Positions 26,556 to 35,506 of a DNA stretch of 64,000 nt are shown piece by piece. Where the stretch lies: contig LIDE01000018.1 in NCBI GenBank assembly GCA_001438605.1, forward strand, positions 1-64,000, written 5' to 3'. The position numbers were made by a program, and so were the translations under genes. The notes beneath the pieces are model-generated. The model was given only the letters and a program-made list of their open reading frames with translations, did no database searches and was not told the origin of the DNA. This DNA is from SAR92 bacterium BACL16 MAG-120619-bin48. GTDB lineage: Bacteria; Pseudomonadota; Gammaproteobacteria; Pseudomonadales; Porticoccaceae. Position 1 is the first letter of the stretch. Each line of letters starts with the position of its first letter.

Positions 26556-28109
26556 CTATCTTAAAATAAGCCCTGGCACTTCAGGCGCCGTTAGTTCATC
26601 TGCATCGACAACGGGCAATAACACACTTCGCGCACCTACTTTCAACGTCGACACTGCAGCTGTCGGACAACTGCCATCTTTAATGTAGCCAATTGCGGCC
26701 GCTAAGCGCGCTTCGAGCGGATCACCCAACGCGTGAGAAAAATCATCGGCGACCACACAACCACGCACATTGGCACCGAACAGATCATCGGTGTCGGAGG
26801 GAATAAATCCGTCGGCATAATCACCAAAACCTTTCGCATTTTCACCGCGGAACTGAATAGTGAAATAAGTCGTACCGCAGTTATCAATACCGTAAAAACC
26901 GTAGGGTTTCCCGCGTGTGGTCTGACCAACAATAACCACTTCCACATCGATACCGCGCAAGCCATTAATAAATGCTTCACTCGCCGACGCCGTGCCGCCA
27001 CCTGTCAACACAAATACCCTCGGCAGATTTAGTGTTGGTAGCTGGGTACCCTCGCTTACGGAGAAGCCCGAGGCTTTAGACAAAAAATTGGTCGGGGCTA
27101 GCAAGCGACCAGTAATCGGGTTGTACACCGTGTACTTGTCGTTGAAAACAGTCTCTTGGAAGACTTTGCCAATTGACGCGTCGCCAACCACCATGTAGCC
27201 CAATTCAGCGGCAATATCTAAATAACCGCCGCCGTTGTACCGCATATCAATCACCAACTCATCGATCGACGTTGATGCCAATTGAATAACGGCTTCGCGC
27301 AGAAGCCGCTCAGATTCACCCAGATAATCGTTGAACGTCATATAGCCAATGCGCTTGTTGCCAACTGTCAGCGTCTTGGTATTTTGCACAGCGACAGAGG
27401 TGATCTCACTGCTCACTAACGTTACAGTGCGCGGAGTCGAAGACCCTAAATCGCGTATCACAAATGTATGCTGTTCGCCGAGCGCCTGAGGGAAAAGGCC
27501 TGCATTGAGAATATTCGCATCACCGCTTTCGACAAGTGCGCCATCCACTTCGATCAGTTCTGCGCCGCGGCTGATGCCATTTTCTGATGCAGGTGAGTTT
27601 GGCTCGGTAAAAGCCACCAAAATACTGCGCGGGCGCGCTGACTTTAAAACCGCCAATTCCATCCCATAGCCCGCAGAAATCCCGGACTGCGACAAGCGCT
27701 TCCACTCTTCAGTGTCGTAGGTGAAATGGAAGGCATCTTTGGGGTTCCCTGAAGGCGTGACAGCATCGGTTTTAAGCAATGCAAAATACTCTAAATTACC
27801 GTCAACCGTATTGGGGTCAATGTCGGCCAGTTCGCGATACCAAAGATAGGTATCATGGCTAAAAGAGCGAATCCAGAAATTCTCGTCGACAACGGAACCC
27901 GGCGTGTCTTGATACTCACTATTTGAGCGTGGATTGGCGCAAATATTTTCATAGTTGGACGCCGGTTCATATTGACCTGGAACCCACTCAGAGGGCGGCG
28001 GCACTGGCGTAGGGGGAACAACCACCACGGGGTCTGGGCCACTTGAACCACCGCCACCACCACAGGCTACTAAAAGAAGACATCCAACAAGAACAACATA
28101 TTTATTCAT
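26556..28109 (-). CDS. S41 family peptidase, lipoprotein
   Basis: A 517-residue exported protease. The lipobox is LVAC with Cys16, followed by a Gly/Ser and proline-rich linker (17-45). A PDZ-like segment (about 140-230, SGISAGYGMELAV...SPASENGI) precedes the S41 domain (about 250-480), with the GGGTASASEAF serine region (Ser375/Ser377) and the partner lysine in TTRGKPYG (Lys401). These features match the tail-specific protease family, which degrades periplasmic proteins with unstructured C-termini. The lipid anchor and proline linker suggest it faces the periplasm from the outer membrane. Divergent from the copper module. Confidence 0.9.
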   Translation of the reverse strand: MNKYVVLVGCLLLVACGGGGGSSGPDPVVVVPPTPVPPPSEWVPGQYEPASNYENICANPRSNSEYQDTPGSVVDENFWIRSFSHDTYLWYRELADIDPNTVDGNLEYFALLKTDAVTPSGNPKDAFHFTYDTEEWKRLSQSGISAGYGMELAVLKSARPRSILVAFTEPNSPASENGISRGAELIEVDGALVESGDANILNAGLFPQALGEQHTFVIRDLGSSTPRTVTLVSSEITSVAVQNTKTLTVGNKRIGYMTFNDYLGESERLLREAVIQLASTSIDELVIDMRYNGGGYLDIAAELGYMVVGDASIGKVFQETVFNDKYTVYNPITGRLLAPTNFLSKASGFSVSEGTQLPTLNLPRVFVLTGGGTASASEAFINGLRGIDVEVVIVGQTTRGKPYGFYGIDNCGTTYFTIQFRGENAKGFGDYADGFIPSDTDDLFGANVRGCVVADDFSHALGDPLEARLAAAIGYIKDGSCPTAAVSTLKVGARSVLLPVVDADELTAPEVPGLILR

Positions 28110-28304
28110 TTATACAGTTCCAACCGACAGGCACGATTTGTAATTATTATTGGTATCCTTTTCGATGCAGCGAAATCCCTATCGGACCAGCGTCCTACAC
28201 TACCGCTGAAGTCTGGCGTATGCAATGCCGCAAAGAGATACGGCTCGCTAAAGGCCCCCGTTTAGCATCAATAATATGACACAATAAGCATAAAAACGCA
28301 GCGC

Positions 28305-28332
28305 TTGAAGTTTTGCCGACTTGCTGTATCTT
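28305..28332 (+). promoter_or_regulatory. Possible sigma-70 promoter for the copper module
   Basis: TTGAAG (28305-28310) and TATCTT (28327-28332) are spaced by 16 bp and lie 48 bp before the ATG at 28381. No CueR-type symmetric element with a 19-bp spacer is evident, so copper control, if present, probably acts through another regulator. Confidence 0.35.
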
Positions 28333-28380
28333 ATAAACCTTGCAACCAACGGCTTACAACGCCAGAGACACTGTTAACCC

Positions 28381-28848
28381 ATGAGCTTCGCCCTTTTGAA
28401 AAAGTTTACCGCGCTCTGTCTGACATTGGCATTTCTCTGCCAAAATGTCGCCAGCGCGGCACCCTGCTCAATGTACGCGAACAACTCCGCGCCCGAGGCC
28501 TTATCAACTGCGACAATAGATACAGCACCGATAGATCACTCAATGCATCACTCCTCGGGTCACTCCATGAGTAACTCGATCAATAACTCCCTTGATAGCG
28601 GGGCAACCACAACTGCCGATACCCCAAATGCTCATGCAACAGCGCATGAAGAGATGCTTGGTGCTGCTGAGCATAACTGTTGCGATACCAACCTATGCTC
28701 CACCATGAGCTGCAGCAGCGCCGCAATACCGACAACTATCCTACAGACCATTGCAGCGCAGCGTCCGTCAGTGCATCACGACAGCTATCACTTTTCCTCC
28801 TTTTCTTTTCGAGAAATTTTTCCGCACAAACCTCCGATTCTCGGCTAG
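28381..28848 (+). CDS. His/Cys/Met-rich secreted protein upstream of copper efflux genes
   Basis: A 155-residue protein with a signal peptide (residues 7-26, ending NVASAAPC). The mature part is rich in possible metal ligands: IDHSMHHSSGHSM near 51-63, then HNCCDTNLCSTMSC in the centre-right, and a HHDSYHFSSF tail. No catalytic domain is visible. Small His/Met/Cys-rich exported proteins ahead of cus or cop genes usually bind copper or silver and deliver it to efflux, as CusF does, but this has no clear CusF fold. It is the first gene of the module, followed by 167 bp containing a 14-bp direct repeat. Confidence 0.7.
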   Translation: MSFALLKKFTALCLTLAFLCQNVASAAPCSMYANNSAPEALSTATIDTAPIDHSMHHSSGHSMSNSINNSLDSGATTTADTPNAHATAHEEMLGAAEHNCCDTNLCSTMSCSSAAIPTTILQTIAAQRPSVHHDSYHFSSFSFREIFPHKPPILG

Positions 28849-28962
28849 CCCGGGATACCTGCGCCCAAAATTCAGGTTTTAGCGAGAGCTAAGCGGACTG
28901 CGCAACACCTTCAAGCATAGGCTTAACTCTCCGGTTCTCAATTTTTTTAACTGTTTTTACAC

Positions 28963-28990
28963 GGCTGTCTTTACAAGGCTGTCTTTACAA
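28963..28990 (+). repeat. 14-bp perfect tandem repeat ahead of cusB
   Basis: GGCTGTCTTTACAA occurs at 28963-28976 and again at 28977-28990, with a looser third copy just upstream (CTGTTTTTACAC). The array ends 25 bp before the cusB start and could be an activator site or simply replication slippage. Confidence 0.85.
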
Positions 28991-29015
28991 GACGATGCAT
29001 CACTGGAGTAAACCC

Positions 29016-30446
29016 ATGAAACTTTCTCGTTCAACCCTCGCGGGCACTGTACTAGGCGTTGTGCTCGGCGCAGTACTAACTGCCGCCCTGCTGCCTTATT
29101 TGTCCCCAGCACCCGCGGCAGAGACACTGACGAAAGAGCGCAAACCTGACTATTGGGTTGCGCCGATGGATGCCAACTATCGACGCGATAAACCGGGAAA
29201 GTCGCCCATGGGTATGGACCTTATTCCTGTCTACAGCGATGAAAACGCTGCAACAGGCGGGCCGTCACGGAGTGATAAGGGACAAATTTCTATTGCCCCT
29301 GAAATGATTAACAACCTCAGCGTGCGCACCGCCACCGCAGAATGGGGGGCGCTGCAGAGTTCAATTAATAGCGTCGGCTATGTGAAATACGATGAAGACC
29401 GCATGGTGCATATTCACCCGCGCGTCGAGGGCTGGGTGGACAAGCTATACACCAAAGCCGCTGGAGATCCGGTCAAAAAAGGCGACCCACTTTATGCCCT
29501 GTACTCGCCACAACTGGTCAACGCGCAAGAAGAATTTTTACTGGCAGTGCGCAGCGACAACAAACGGTTGATTCAAGCGTCTGCCAATCGATTAAAAGTG
29601 TTTCATATTGATGATGCGTTTATTACTGCATTGCGCAAAACACAGCAGGTCCAGCAGACCGTTAAATTTTATGCCCCACAATCAGGCGTAATCGACAACT
29701 TGCCCATTCGCGAAGGCTTTTACGTCAAGCCCGACACTACCATGATGTCTATCGCCACCCTGGAAGATGTTTGGGTCGAAGTCGAAATCTTCGAACGCCA
29801 AGTCTCCCTTATCGAAACAGGTCTGCCGGTGGCTATCACTATGGATTATCAGCCCAATGAAATCTGGCATGGCGTGATTGACTATATTTACCCCACCCTC
29901 GATCCACAGACCAGAACCCTGCGCGTACGTGTGCGTGTCGCGAACAAAGATGCCGCGCTTAAGCCAAATATGTTTGCCCAAGTCGCAATAGAAACCAAAC
30001 CACGGCCGCGCGCCCTGCTGGTTCCCCGAGACGCAGTCATTCGCACTGGCAGTCAAAATAGAGTTGTCTTGGCGCTTGGTGATGGTCGTTTCAAGTCGGT
30101 GGCGGTTGATCTTGGCAACTCCAATGCGCTTTACAGCGAGATTAAAGGCGGCCTAGAGCCGGACGACCAAGTGGTGGTGTCGGCACAGTTTTTATTGGAC
30201 TCTGAGTCTAGCAAAACCTCTAACTTTGCCCGAATGTCTAGCGACGAGGCGGATCATAGGGGAATGGATCACGGCGCTATGAACCACGGAGCTATGAATC
30301 ATGAAGCTATGAACCACGAAGCTATGAATCATGAAACGATGAATCATGGCGAGATGAATCATGGCGAGATAAATGACGAAGCCATGGATCACAGCAAAAT
30401 GGATCACAGCAAAATGGACCATAGCAAAATGAACCACAGCGAATAA
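29016..30446 (+). CDS. cusB: CusB-type RND periplasmic adaptor with metal-binding tail
   Basis: A 476-residue membrane-fusion subunit of a Cu(I)/Ag(I) efflux pump. An N-terminal anchor helix is followed by a heavy-metal-binding segment (YWVAPMDANYRRDKPGKSPMGMDLIP), then the barrel-sandwich, hairpin and beta-barrel domains typical of CusB. The last 60 residues are 12 consecutive five-residue units of the type Met-Asn/Asp-His-x-x, a methionine/histidine-rich tail absent from E. coli CusB. ATG 29016 has TGGAG 7 nt upstream; ATG 28995 is less well placed. cusA follows after 10 bp. No outer-membrane CusC gene is adjacent, so a TolC-type channel from elsewhere is implied. Confidence 0.9.
   Translation: MKLSRSTLAGTVLGVVLGAVLTAALLPYLSPAPAAETLTKERKPDYWVAPMDANYRRDKPGKSPMGMDLIPVYSDENAATGGPSRSDKGQISIAPEMINNLSVRTATAEWGALQSSINSVGYVKYDEDRMVHIHPRVEGWVDKLYTKAAGDPVKKGDPLYALYSPQLVNAQEEFLLAVRSDNKRLIQASANRLKVFHIDDAFITALRKTQQVQQTVKFYAPQSGVIDNLPIREGFYVKPDTTMMSIATLEDVWVEVEIFERQVSLIETGLPVAITMDYQPNEIWHGVIDYIYPTLDPQTRTLRVRVRVANKDAALKPNMFAQVAIETKPRPRALLVPRDAVIRTGSQNRVVLALGDGRFKSVAVDLGNSNALYSEIKGGLEPDDQVVVSAQFLLDSESSKTSNFARMSSDEADHRGMDHGAMNHGAMNHEAMNHEAMNHETMNHGEMNHGEINDEAMDHSKMDHSKMDHSKMNHSE
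30264..30443 (+). repeat. Twelve 15-bp repeats encoding M-[ND]-H-x-x units
   Basis: Twelve consecutive pentapeptide units (MDHGA, MNHGA, MNHEA, and so on, ending in three MDHSK and one MNHSE) make up the cusB 3' end up to the stop codon. One unit (INDEA) has lost both ligands. Neighbouring copies are more alike than distant ones, as expected from local duplication. Confidence 0.95.
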
Positions 30447-30456
30447 GGAGACTGCC

Positions 30457-33400
30457 ATGATTGCCGCTATTATTCGCTGGTCCATCCATCAGCGCTTTTT
30501 TGTCCTACTTACCAGTTTTATCTTGGTTGGTGCAGGGCTCTTTTCCCTAAAGCAAACCCCCGTCGATGCCATTCCCGACCTCTCCGACGTGCAGGTGATA
30601 ATAAAAACCTCCTACCCCGGCCAAGCGCCCCAGGTGGTTGAAGATCAGGTGACCTACCCGCTCACCAGCGCCATGCTATCGGTACCGGGCGCGGTCAACG
30701 TGCGCGGCTACTCCTTTTTTGGCGACTCCTACGTCTACGTGATCTTCGATGAGAGCACCGATCTCTACTGGGCGCGCAGCCGCGTACTTGAATATTTAAG
30801 TCAGGTCGCACCATCACTTCCCGACAGCGCCAAACCGCAACTTGGCCCCGACGCGACCGGCGTCGGCTGGGTCTATCTCTACGCGTTGGTAGATCGCAGC
30901 GGTAAGCATGACATCAGCCAACTGCGCAGTATGCAAGACTGGTTTTTGAAGTACGAACTGCAAACGGTACCCGGCGTTTCCGAGGTGGCCAGTATGGGCG
31001 GAATGGTCAAGCAGTATCAGGTGACGGTAAATCCAGAAAAATTGCGCGCACTCGGTATTCCACTCGCCCATATTCAGACGGCGATTAAGCGCGGCAATCA
31101 AGAGGTCGGCGCCTCGGTCGTTGAAATGGCCGAAGCTGAATACATGGTGCGCGCCTCCGGTTACATCAAAGATCGCAGCGACCTCGCCAATATCCCATTG
31201 GGTGTCAATCAAAACGGCGCGCCATTACTGTTGCAAGATGTTGCTGAGATCAATGTTGGCCCACAAATGCGCCGCGGCATTACCGAACTCAACGGTGAAG
31301 GCGAAGCCGCCGGGGCAGTGGTTGTGATGCGCTTCGGTGAAAATGCTCAGACAACCATCAAAGCGGTAAAAGAAAAGCTTGAGCAGCTGAAAAAAGGGCT
31401 GCCAGAGGGCGTCGAAATTATCACTGTCTACGACCGCTCAGGATTAATTGACCGAGCGGTTGAAAATCTTTGGTACAAGCTGTTGGAAGAGTTTTTGGTT
31501 GTTGCCGCAGTGTGCCTTGTGTTTTTGTTTCATCTGCGCTCTTCCTTGGTGGCAATTATTAGCTTGCCCGTGGCTATTCTGACTGCCTTTATCGTTATGC
31601 GCCTGCAAGGGATTAACGCCAATATTATGTCCCTCGGTGGTATTGCGATTGCCATCGGTGCCATGATCGACGGCGCCATCGTTATGATCGAAAATATGCA
31701 CAAGCATACGGAAAAAACACCGCTTACTGATGAGAACCGCTGGCAAGTCGTCACCAAAGCAGCCACGGAAGTAGGTCCTGCGCTGTTTTTTAGCTTGCTG
31801 ATTATTACCGTTAGTTTCTTGCCGGTCTTCACTCTAGAAGCGCAGGAGGGGCGTATGTTTTCGCCACTCGCCTTCACTAAAACCTACGCTATGGCTGCCG
31901 CTGCGCTACTGGCGATAACCCTCGTTCCCGTGCTGATGGGCTATTTTATTCGCGGTAAAATTCGCCATGAACAGCAAAATCCAATTAACCGTCTCTTGGT
32001 GGGTGCATACCAACCGATTCTCAAGGGAGTCCTTCAGTTTCCCAAAAGCACTTTGCTGCTTGCCTGCCTGCTGGCGACAACGGCGCTTTATCCTCTCGGC
32101 AAAATAGGCAGTGAATTTATGCCGCCACTGGACGAGGGCGACCTGATGTATATGCCGACGACCTACCCCGGCATTTCGATTGGCAAGGCCCGTGAATTGC
32201 TACAACAGACCGACCGTTTAATCCGCACCCTACCGGAAGTAAAGTCTGTTTTTGGCAAGGTCGGTCGTGCGGAAACAGCCACCGACCCGGCGCCGCTGTC
32301 GATGATTGAAACCTTTATTCAACTCAAAGACCGCAGCGAATGGCGCGAGGGAGTGACACCGGAAAGCTTGCGACAAGAGCTGGATGCTCTGGTGAATATT
32401 CCGGGAGTGACCAATGCCTGGGTCATGCCGATCAAAACACGTATCGACATGCTGGCAACTGGCATAAAGACCCCGGTTGGAATAAAAATCGCCGGCCCTG
32501 ATTTGGCGGTGATCCAAAACATTGGCACTCAGCTTGAAATACTGCTTCAGGATTTACCGGGCACCGCGTCCGTCTACTCGGAGCGTGTCGCTGGTGGCCG
32601 CTATCTGAACGTCGATATCGACCGCAACAAAGCCGCTCGTTTCGGACTCAATATCGCCGACGTGCAGCAAGTGATCAGCTCTGCCATTGGCGGCATGAAT
32701 GTCGCGCAAACCGTGGAGGGCCGCGAGCGCTATCCAATCAATTTGCGCTATGAACAGCGCTACCGCAACTCACCTGAGCAATTAACCTTGCTGCCCATTG
32801 TCACTCCCAATGGCACGCACATTGCGCTAGGCGATGTCGCCTCTGTCACCGTTGAAGATGGCCCGGCAGGTATCAAAAGTGAGAATGCGCGCACCAATGG
32901 CTGGACCTATATTGATATCGACGGCATTGATGTGGGCAGCTATGTCGCCGCGGCTCAGAAGAGGGTGCAGGAGAAATTGGTTGTGCCAGCAGGTTATTCG
33001 ATCACCTGGTCGGGCCAATACCAATATATGCAGCGCGCACAAGCCAAACTCATGTATGTGGTGCCGCTGACGCTGGCGCTGATTGTGCTGCTGTTATTTA
33101 TCCACTTCCGCCGAGCGGATGAGGTGCTGATGATTATGGCAACACTGCCCTTTGCGCTGGTGGGAAGCCTCTGGTTAATGTTTTGGCAAGGTTTTAACTT
33201 TTCGATCCCGGTGGCCGTCGGCTTTATCGCCTTGGCCGGTGTTGCTATCGAGATTAGCGTGTTGATGCTGCTCTATCTCAATCAGGCGTTGGACAGGAAG
33301 CGCGAGCAAGCGGTAAGCGAAGGACGGGCACTGAGTCGCGCGGATATTCGCAGCGCTATCACTGCCGGTGCAGGCCTCCGTGTCCGCCCCATTATTATGA

Positions 33401-33579
33401 CGGCCGCGGCAATTATTATTGGCTTGCTGCCAATACTGTATGGCACGGGGACAGGGTCGGAAGTGATGAGTCGCATCGCGGCCCCAATGGTGGGCGGTAT
33501 GCTCAGCGCGGTGGTTCTGACGCTGCTGGTACTGCCGAGCGTCTATCTACTCTGGCGCGGGAAAGGGCTGCAAAACTAG
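30457..33579 (+). CDS. cusA: CusA-type heavy-metal RND efflux transporter
   Basis: A 1040-residue, 12-helix RND pump of the HME family, the inner-membrane proton-driven part of a copper/silver exporter. The N-terminus (TPVDAIPDLSDVQVIIKTSYPGQAPQVVEDQVTYPL) is the CusA/CzcA signature. Methionines in the periplasmic cleft, in segments such as AWVMPIKTRIDMLATGIKT and DEGDLMYMPTTYPG, fit the CusA methionine relay rather than the CzcA zinc site. Helix 4 has the proton-relay GGIAIAIGAMIDGAIV. The start is 10 bp after cusB. It ends 28 bp before a strong bidirectional terminator. Confidence 0.93.
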   Translation: MIAAIIRWSIHQRFFVLLTSFILVGAGLFSLKQTPVDAIPDLSDVQVIIKTSYPGQAPQVVEDQVTYPLTSAMLSVPGAVNVRGYSFFGDSYVYVIFDESTDLYWARSRVLEYLSQVAPSLPDSAKPQLGPDATGVGWVYLYALVDRSGKHDISQLRSMQDWFLKYELQTVPGVSEVASMGGMVKQYQVTVNPEKLRALGIPLAHIQTAIKRGNQEVGASVVEMAEAEYMVRASGYIKDRSDLANIPLGVNQNGAPLLLQDVAEINVGPQMRRGITELNGEGEAAGAVVVMRFGENAQTTIKAVKEKLEQLKKGLPEGVEIITVYDRSGLIDRAVENLWYKLLEEFLVVAAVCLVFLFHLRSSLVAIISLPVAILTAFIVMRLQGINANIMSLGGIAIAIGAMIDGAIVMIENMHKHTEKTPLTDENRWQVVTKAATEVGPALFFSLLIITVSFLPVFTLEAQEGRMFSPLAFTKTYAMAAAALLAITLVPVLMGYFIRGKIRHEQQNPINRLLVGAYQPILKGVLQFPKSTLLLACLLATTALYPLGKIGSEFMPPLDEGDLMYMPTTYPGISIGKARELLQQTDRLIRTLPEVKSVFGKVGRAETATDPAPLSMIETFIQLKDRSEWREGVTPESLRQELDALVNIPGVTNAWVMPIKTRIDMLATGIKTPVGIKIAGPDLAVIQNIGTQLEILLQDLPGTASVYSERVAGGRYLNVDIDRNKAARFGLNIADVQQVISSAIGGMNVAQTVEGRERYPINLRYEQRYRNSPEQLTLLPIVTPNGTHIALGDVASVTVEDGPAGIKSENARTNGWTYIDIDGIDVGSYVAAAQKRVQEKLVVPAGYSITWSGQYQYMQRAQAKLMYVVPLTLALIVLLLFIHFRRADEVLMIMATLPFALVGSLWLMFWQGFNFSIPVAVGFIALAGVAIEISVLMLLYLNQALDRKREQAVSEGRALSRADIRSAITAGAGLRVRPIIMTAAAIIIGLLPILYGTGTGSEVMSRIAAPMVGGMLSAVVLTLLVLPSVYLLWRGKGLQN

Positions 33580-33607
33580 TGAGATAACCTTGCTATTCGA
33601 GAGGCAC

Positions 33608-33647
33608 AAAAAAACGCTGCGTAAGGTCATCGCGCAGCGTTTTTTTT
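33608..33647. terminator. Bidirectional terminator between cusA and efp
   Basis: ACGCTGCG (33614-33621) pairs perfectly with CGCAGCGT (33633-33640) across an 11-nt loop, with an A-run on the left flank and a T-run on the right. It serves the plus-strand copper operon and the minus-strand efp group. Confidence 0.9.
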
Positions 33648-33696
33648 AAAGGTTTATCGCAGACAGATTACTTACTGCCTGCAACACAGAAAGTGC

Positions 33697-34263
33697 TTAC
33701 AGCTTAACGCGAGACTTGTATTCGTTAGTCGCCGTATCAATCTCAATGGCATCTCCGGTGTCGCAAAACGCAGCAACCTGCAATTCAAAACCGTTCATTA
33801 AGCGCGCAGTCTTCATGACTTTGCCCGATGTATCACCGCGAGCGGCTGGCTCTGAGTACTCAATAACACGAACAACAGTCTTTGGTGGCGTCAGAGAGAT
33901 GGGGCGCTCATTGTAGAAGGTAATCTCACAAACATCCGTCATACCGTCTTCGATGTAATTAATCATGTCGCCAAGATCGTCTTCGGACAGTTCGTACTGG
34001 TTGTACTCCTCGTCAACAAAAACATAGGCTGGGTCGGAAAAATAGGAATAGGTAACGTCCTTTTTCTCTAACACCACAGTGTCAAACTTGTCGTCGGCCT
34101 TGTAGACCGTTTCAGTCAGAACGCCGGTAAGAATATTTTTCAGCTTCATTTTAACGATAGCTGAGTTGCGGCCAGACTTGGTCATATCTGACTTTTGCAG
34201 AACCCAGGGTGAGTCGTTGATCATAATGACATGGCCAGCGCGACATTCTTGAGCGGTTTTCAT
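33697..34263 (-). CDS. efp: Elongation factor P, Arg32 type
   Basis: A 188-residue three-domain tRNA-mimic that relieves ribosome stalling at polyproline. The tip loop of domain I reads [10 protein letters not shown], placing Arg32 where E. coli has the modified Lys34. Arg32 EF-P is activated by rhamnosylation by EarP, whose gene lies directly upstream, so the modification system can be read from the two sequences together. Length and the OB-fold domains ([16 protein letters not shown]...) are normal. It ends next to the terminator at 33608-33647. Confidence 0.95.
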   Translation of the reverse strand: MKTAQECRAGHVIMINDSPWVLQKSDMTKSGRNSAIVKMKLKNILTGVLTETVYKADDKFDTVVLEKKDVTYSYFSDPAYVFVDEEYNQYELSEDDLGDMINYIEDGMTDVCEITFYNERPISLTPPKTVVRVIEYSEPAARGDTSGKVMKTARLMNGFELQVAAFCDTGDAIEIDTATNEYKSRVKL

Positions 34264-34307
34264 AACTAAACTCCAGTGATTTTAAGCCTATCTTTTTAGG
34301 GGAGCGA

Positions 34308-35483
34308 CTATACCAGCTTTGTGCAAAATTGCACCATCTTGGCAGCGAGATCAGTCTTGCCAGACTGCAACAATGCCCAACTGCGGGCCTGTCGTGACAG
34401 TGTGGGCAGTTCGGCCAGTGCCTGTTGCCACGGCTCAACCATCGACGCCTGCGTATTCCACGCCATCCACAATGCCGTGACGGCGGCGGCCTGCTCAGGC
34501 GTTAAACCTTCGGTGTACCGGGTCAAAAAGGCCTGCAGTTTGATCAAATGCTCACCCTCTTGCGGATAGATATGCCACAGAAGCGGTTTGCCCGCCCACA
34601 GTGCACGCACCAAAGAGTCCTCGCCACGAACAATATTAAAATCGCAGCTCCAGAGCAGGTGGTCGTATTCAGCCTGCGCTAAGAAAGGGATTGCCTGAAC
34701 CGTCAATGCACCGCGGGTTATGGCTTGCCCTAAAGGTAAGGATTCACCTAAGTAGCTTTCTATCGACGCTACCACTCGGCCCATGGGCACCAAGACACAG
34801 TGTTTCTGCGAAAACTGTTCCATCGCCCTGAGCAGCTCCGGCAAGGCGCTGTTTTCATAGCTAAAGAGTGAGACTAGACGGGTGTGGTGATCGCACTGAA
34901 CATTGAGTTGTTTGAGAAAAAGACTGCGATAAGTCGAGTGAGATTGCCACTGGTCGCGCCGCTCAATCACATCGCGCTCGCGCAAAATACCGCCGGTGTG
35001 CGCTGAAAATCCGGGCACAAATAGTACTTTTCGAAGGCCGGTCTGGGCATCTATTGAGGGCAGCGAATGGTACTCATCGGCCCAAGGTTCGGCGGTGAGG
35101 TATTCCAAATTAAACCAAATAGGCGCTTCCTCGCGCGCCGCCATAGCTTCGATATAGGCTGCAGGGAGATTACAGGCAAAACCTTCAACCACAACGTCTG
35201 CCGCTCCGTCGCTAGTCTCAGGTGTGCAATTTTCCCCTTGCCAATGGCGAACATCGACACCTTCCAGCCACTGCTGGTCGCACTCTTGCAACGTTGGGCA
35301 CAAGGCCCGAAACGGCGCCAACTGATCAACCCAGAGCCGCACGCTCAGGTTGTATTCCGCAGCAAGTTGGCGTGCGAGGCGCCAACAGACGCCAATGTCG
35401 CCAAAGTTATCGACCACTGCGCAGAAGATATCCCAGCGCGGCACAGCCTTATCAATTGTTACTTGCACGGTTTTGGCATCCAT
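34308..35483 (-). CDS. earP: EF-P arginine rhamnosyltransferase EarP
   Basis: A 391-residue GT-B glycosyltransferase. The N-terminal WDIFCAVVDNFGDIGVCWRLARQLA carries the conserved Asp of DNFGDIG, and the C-terminal lobe has the nucleotide-sugar-binding CDFNIVRGEDSLVRALWAGKPLLWHIYPQ. These are family signatures of EarP, which transfers rhamnose from dTDP-rhamnose to Arg32 of EF-P. The efp gene follows 44 bp downstream and its loop has the required arginine. The isoaspartyl peptidase gene lies just 23 bp upstream on the same strand and may be co-transcribed. Confidence 0.93.
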   Translation of the reverse strand: MDAKTVQVTIDKAVPRWDIFCAVVDNFGDIGVCWRLARQLAAEYNLSVRLWVDQLAPFRALCPTLQECDQQWLEGVDVRHWQGENCTPETSDGAADVVVEGFACNLPAAYIEAMAAREEAPIWFNLEYLTAEPWADEYHSLPSIDAQTGLRKVLFVPGFSAHTGGILRERDVIERRDQWQSHSTYRSLFLKQLNVQCDHHTRLVSLFSYENSALPELLRAMEQFSQKHCVLVPMGRVVASIESYLGESLPLGQAITRGALTVQAIPFLAQAEYDHLLWSCDFNIVRGEDSLVRALWAGKPLLWHIYPQEGEHLIKLQAFLTRYTEGLTPEQAAAVTALWMAWNTQASMVEPWQQALAELPTLSRQARSWALLQSGKTDLAAKMVQFCTKLV

Positions 35484-35506
35484 TGGCCGACAGTGTCAAA
35501 CTAGTC

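Noticed and set aside
30264-30443. Short regular repeats as a possible CRISPR array
   Set aside because: The units are contiguous, in frame and code for a metal-binding tail; there are no spacers.
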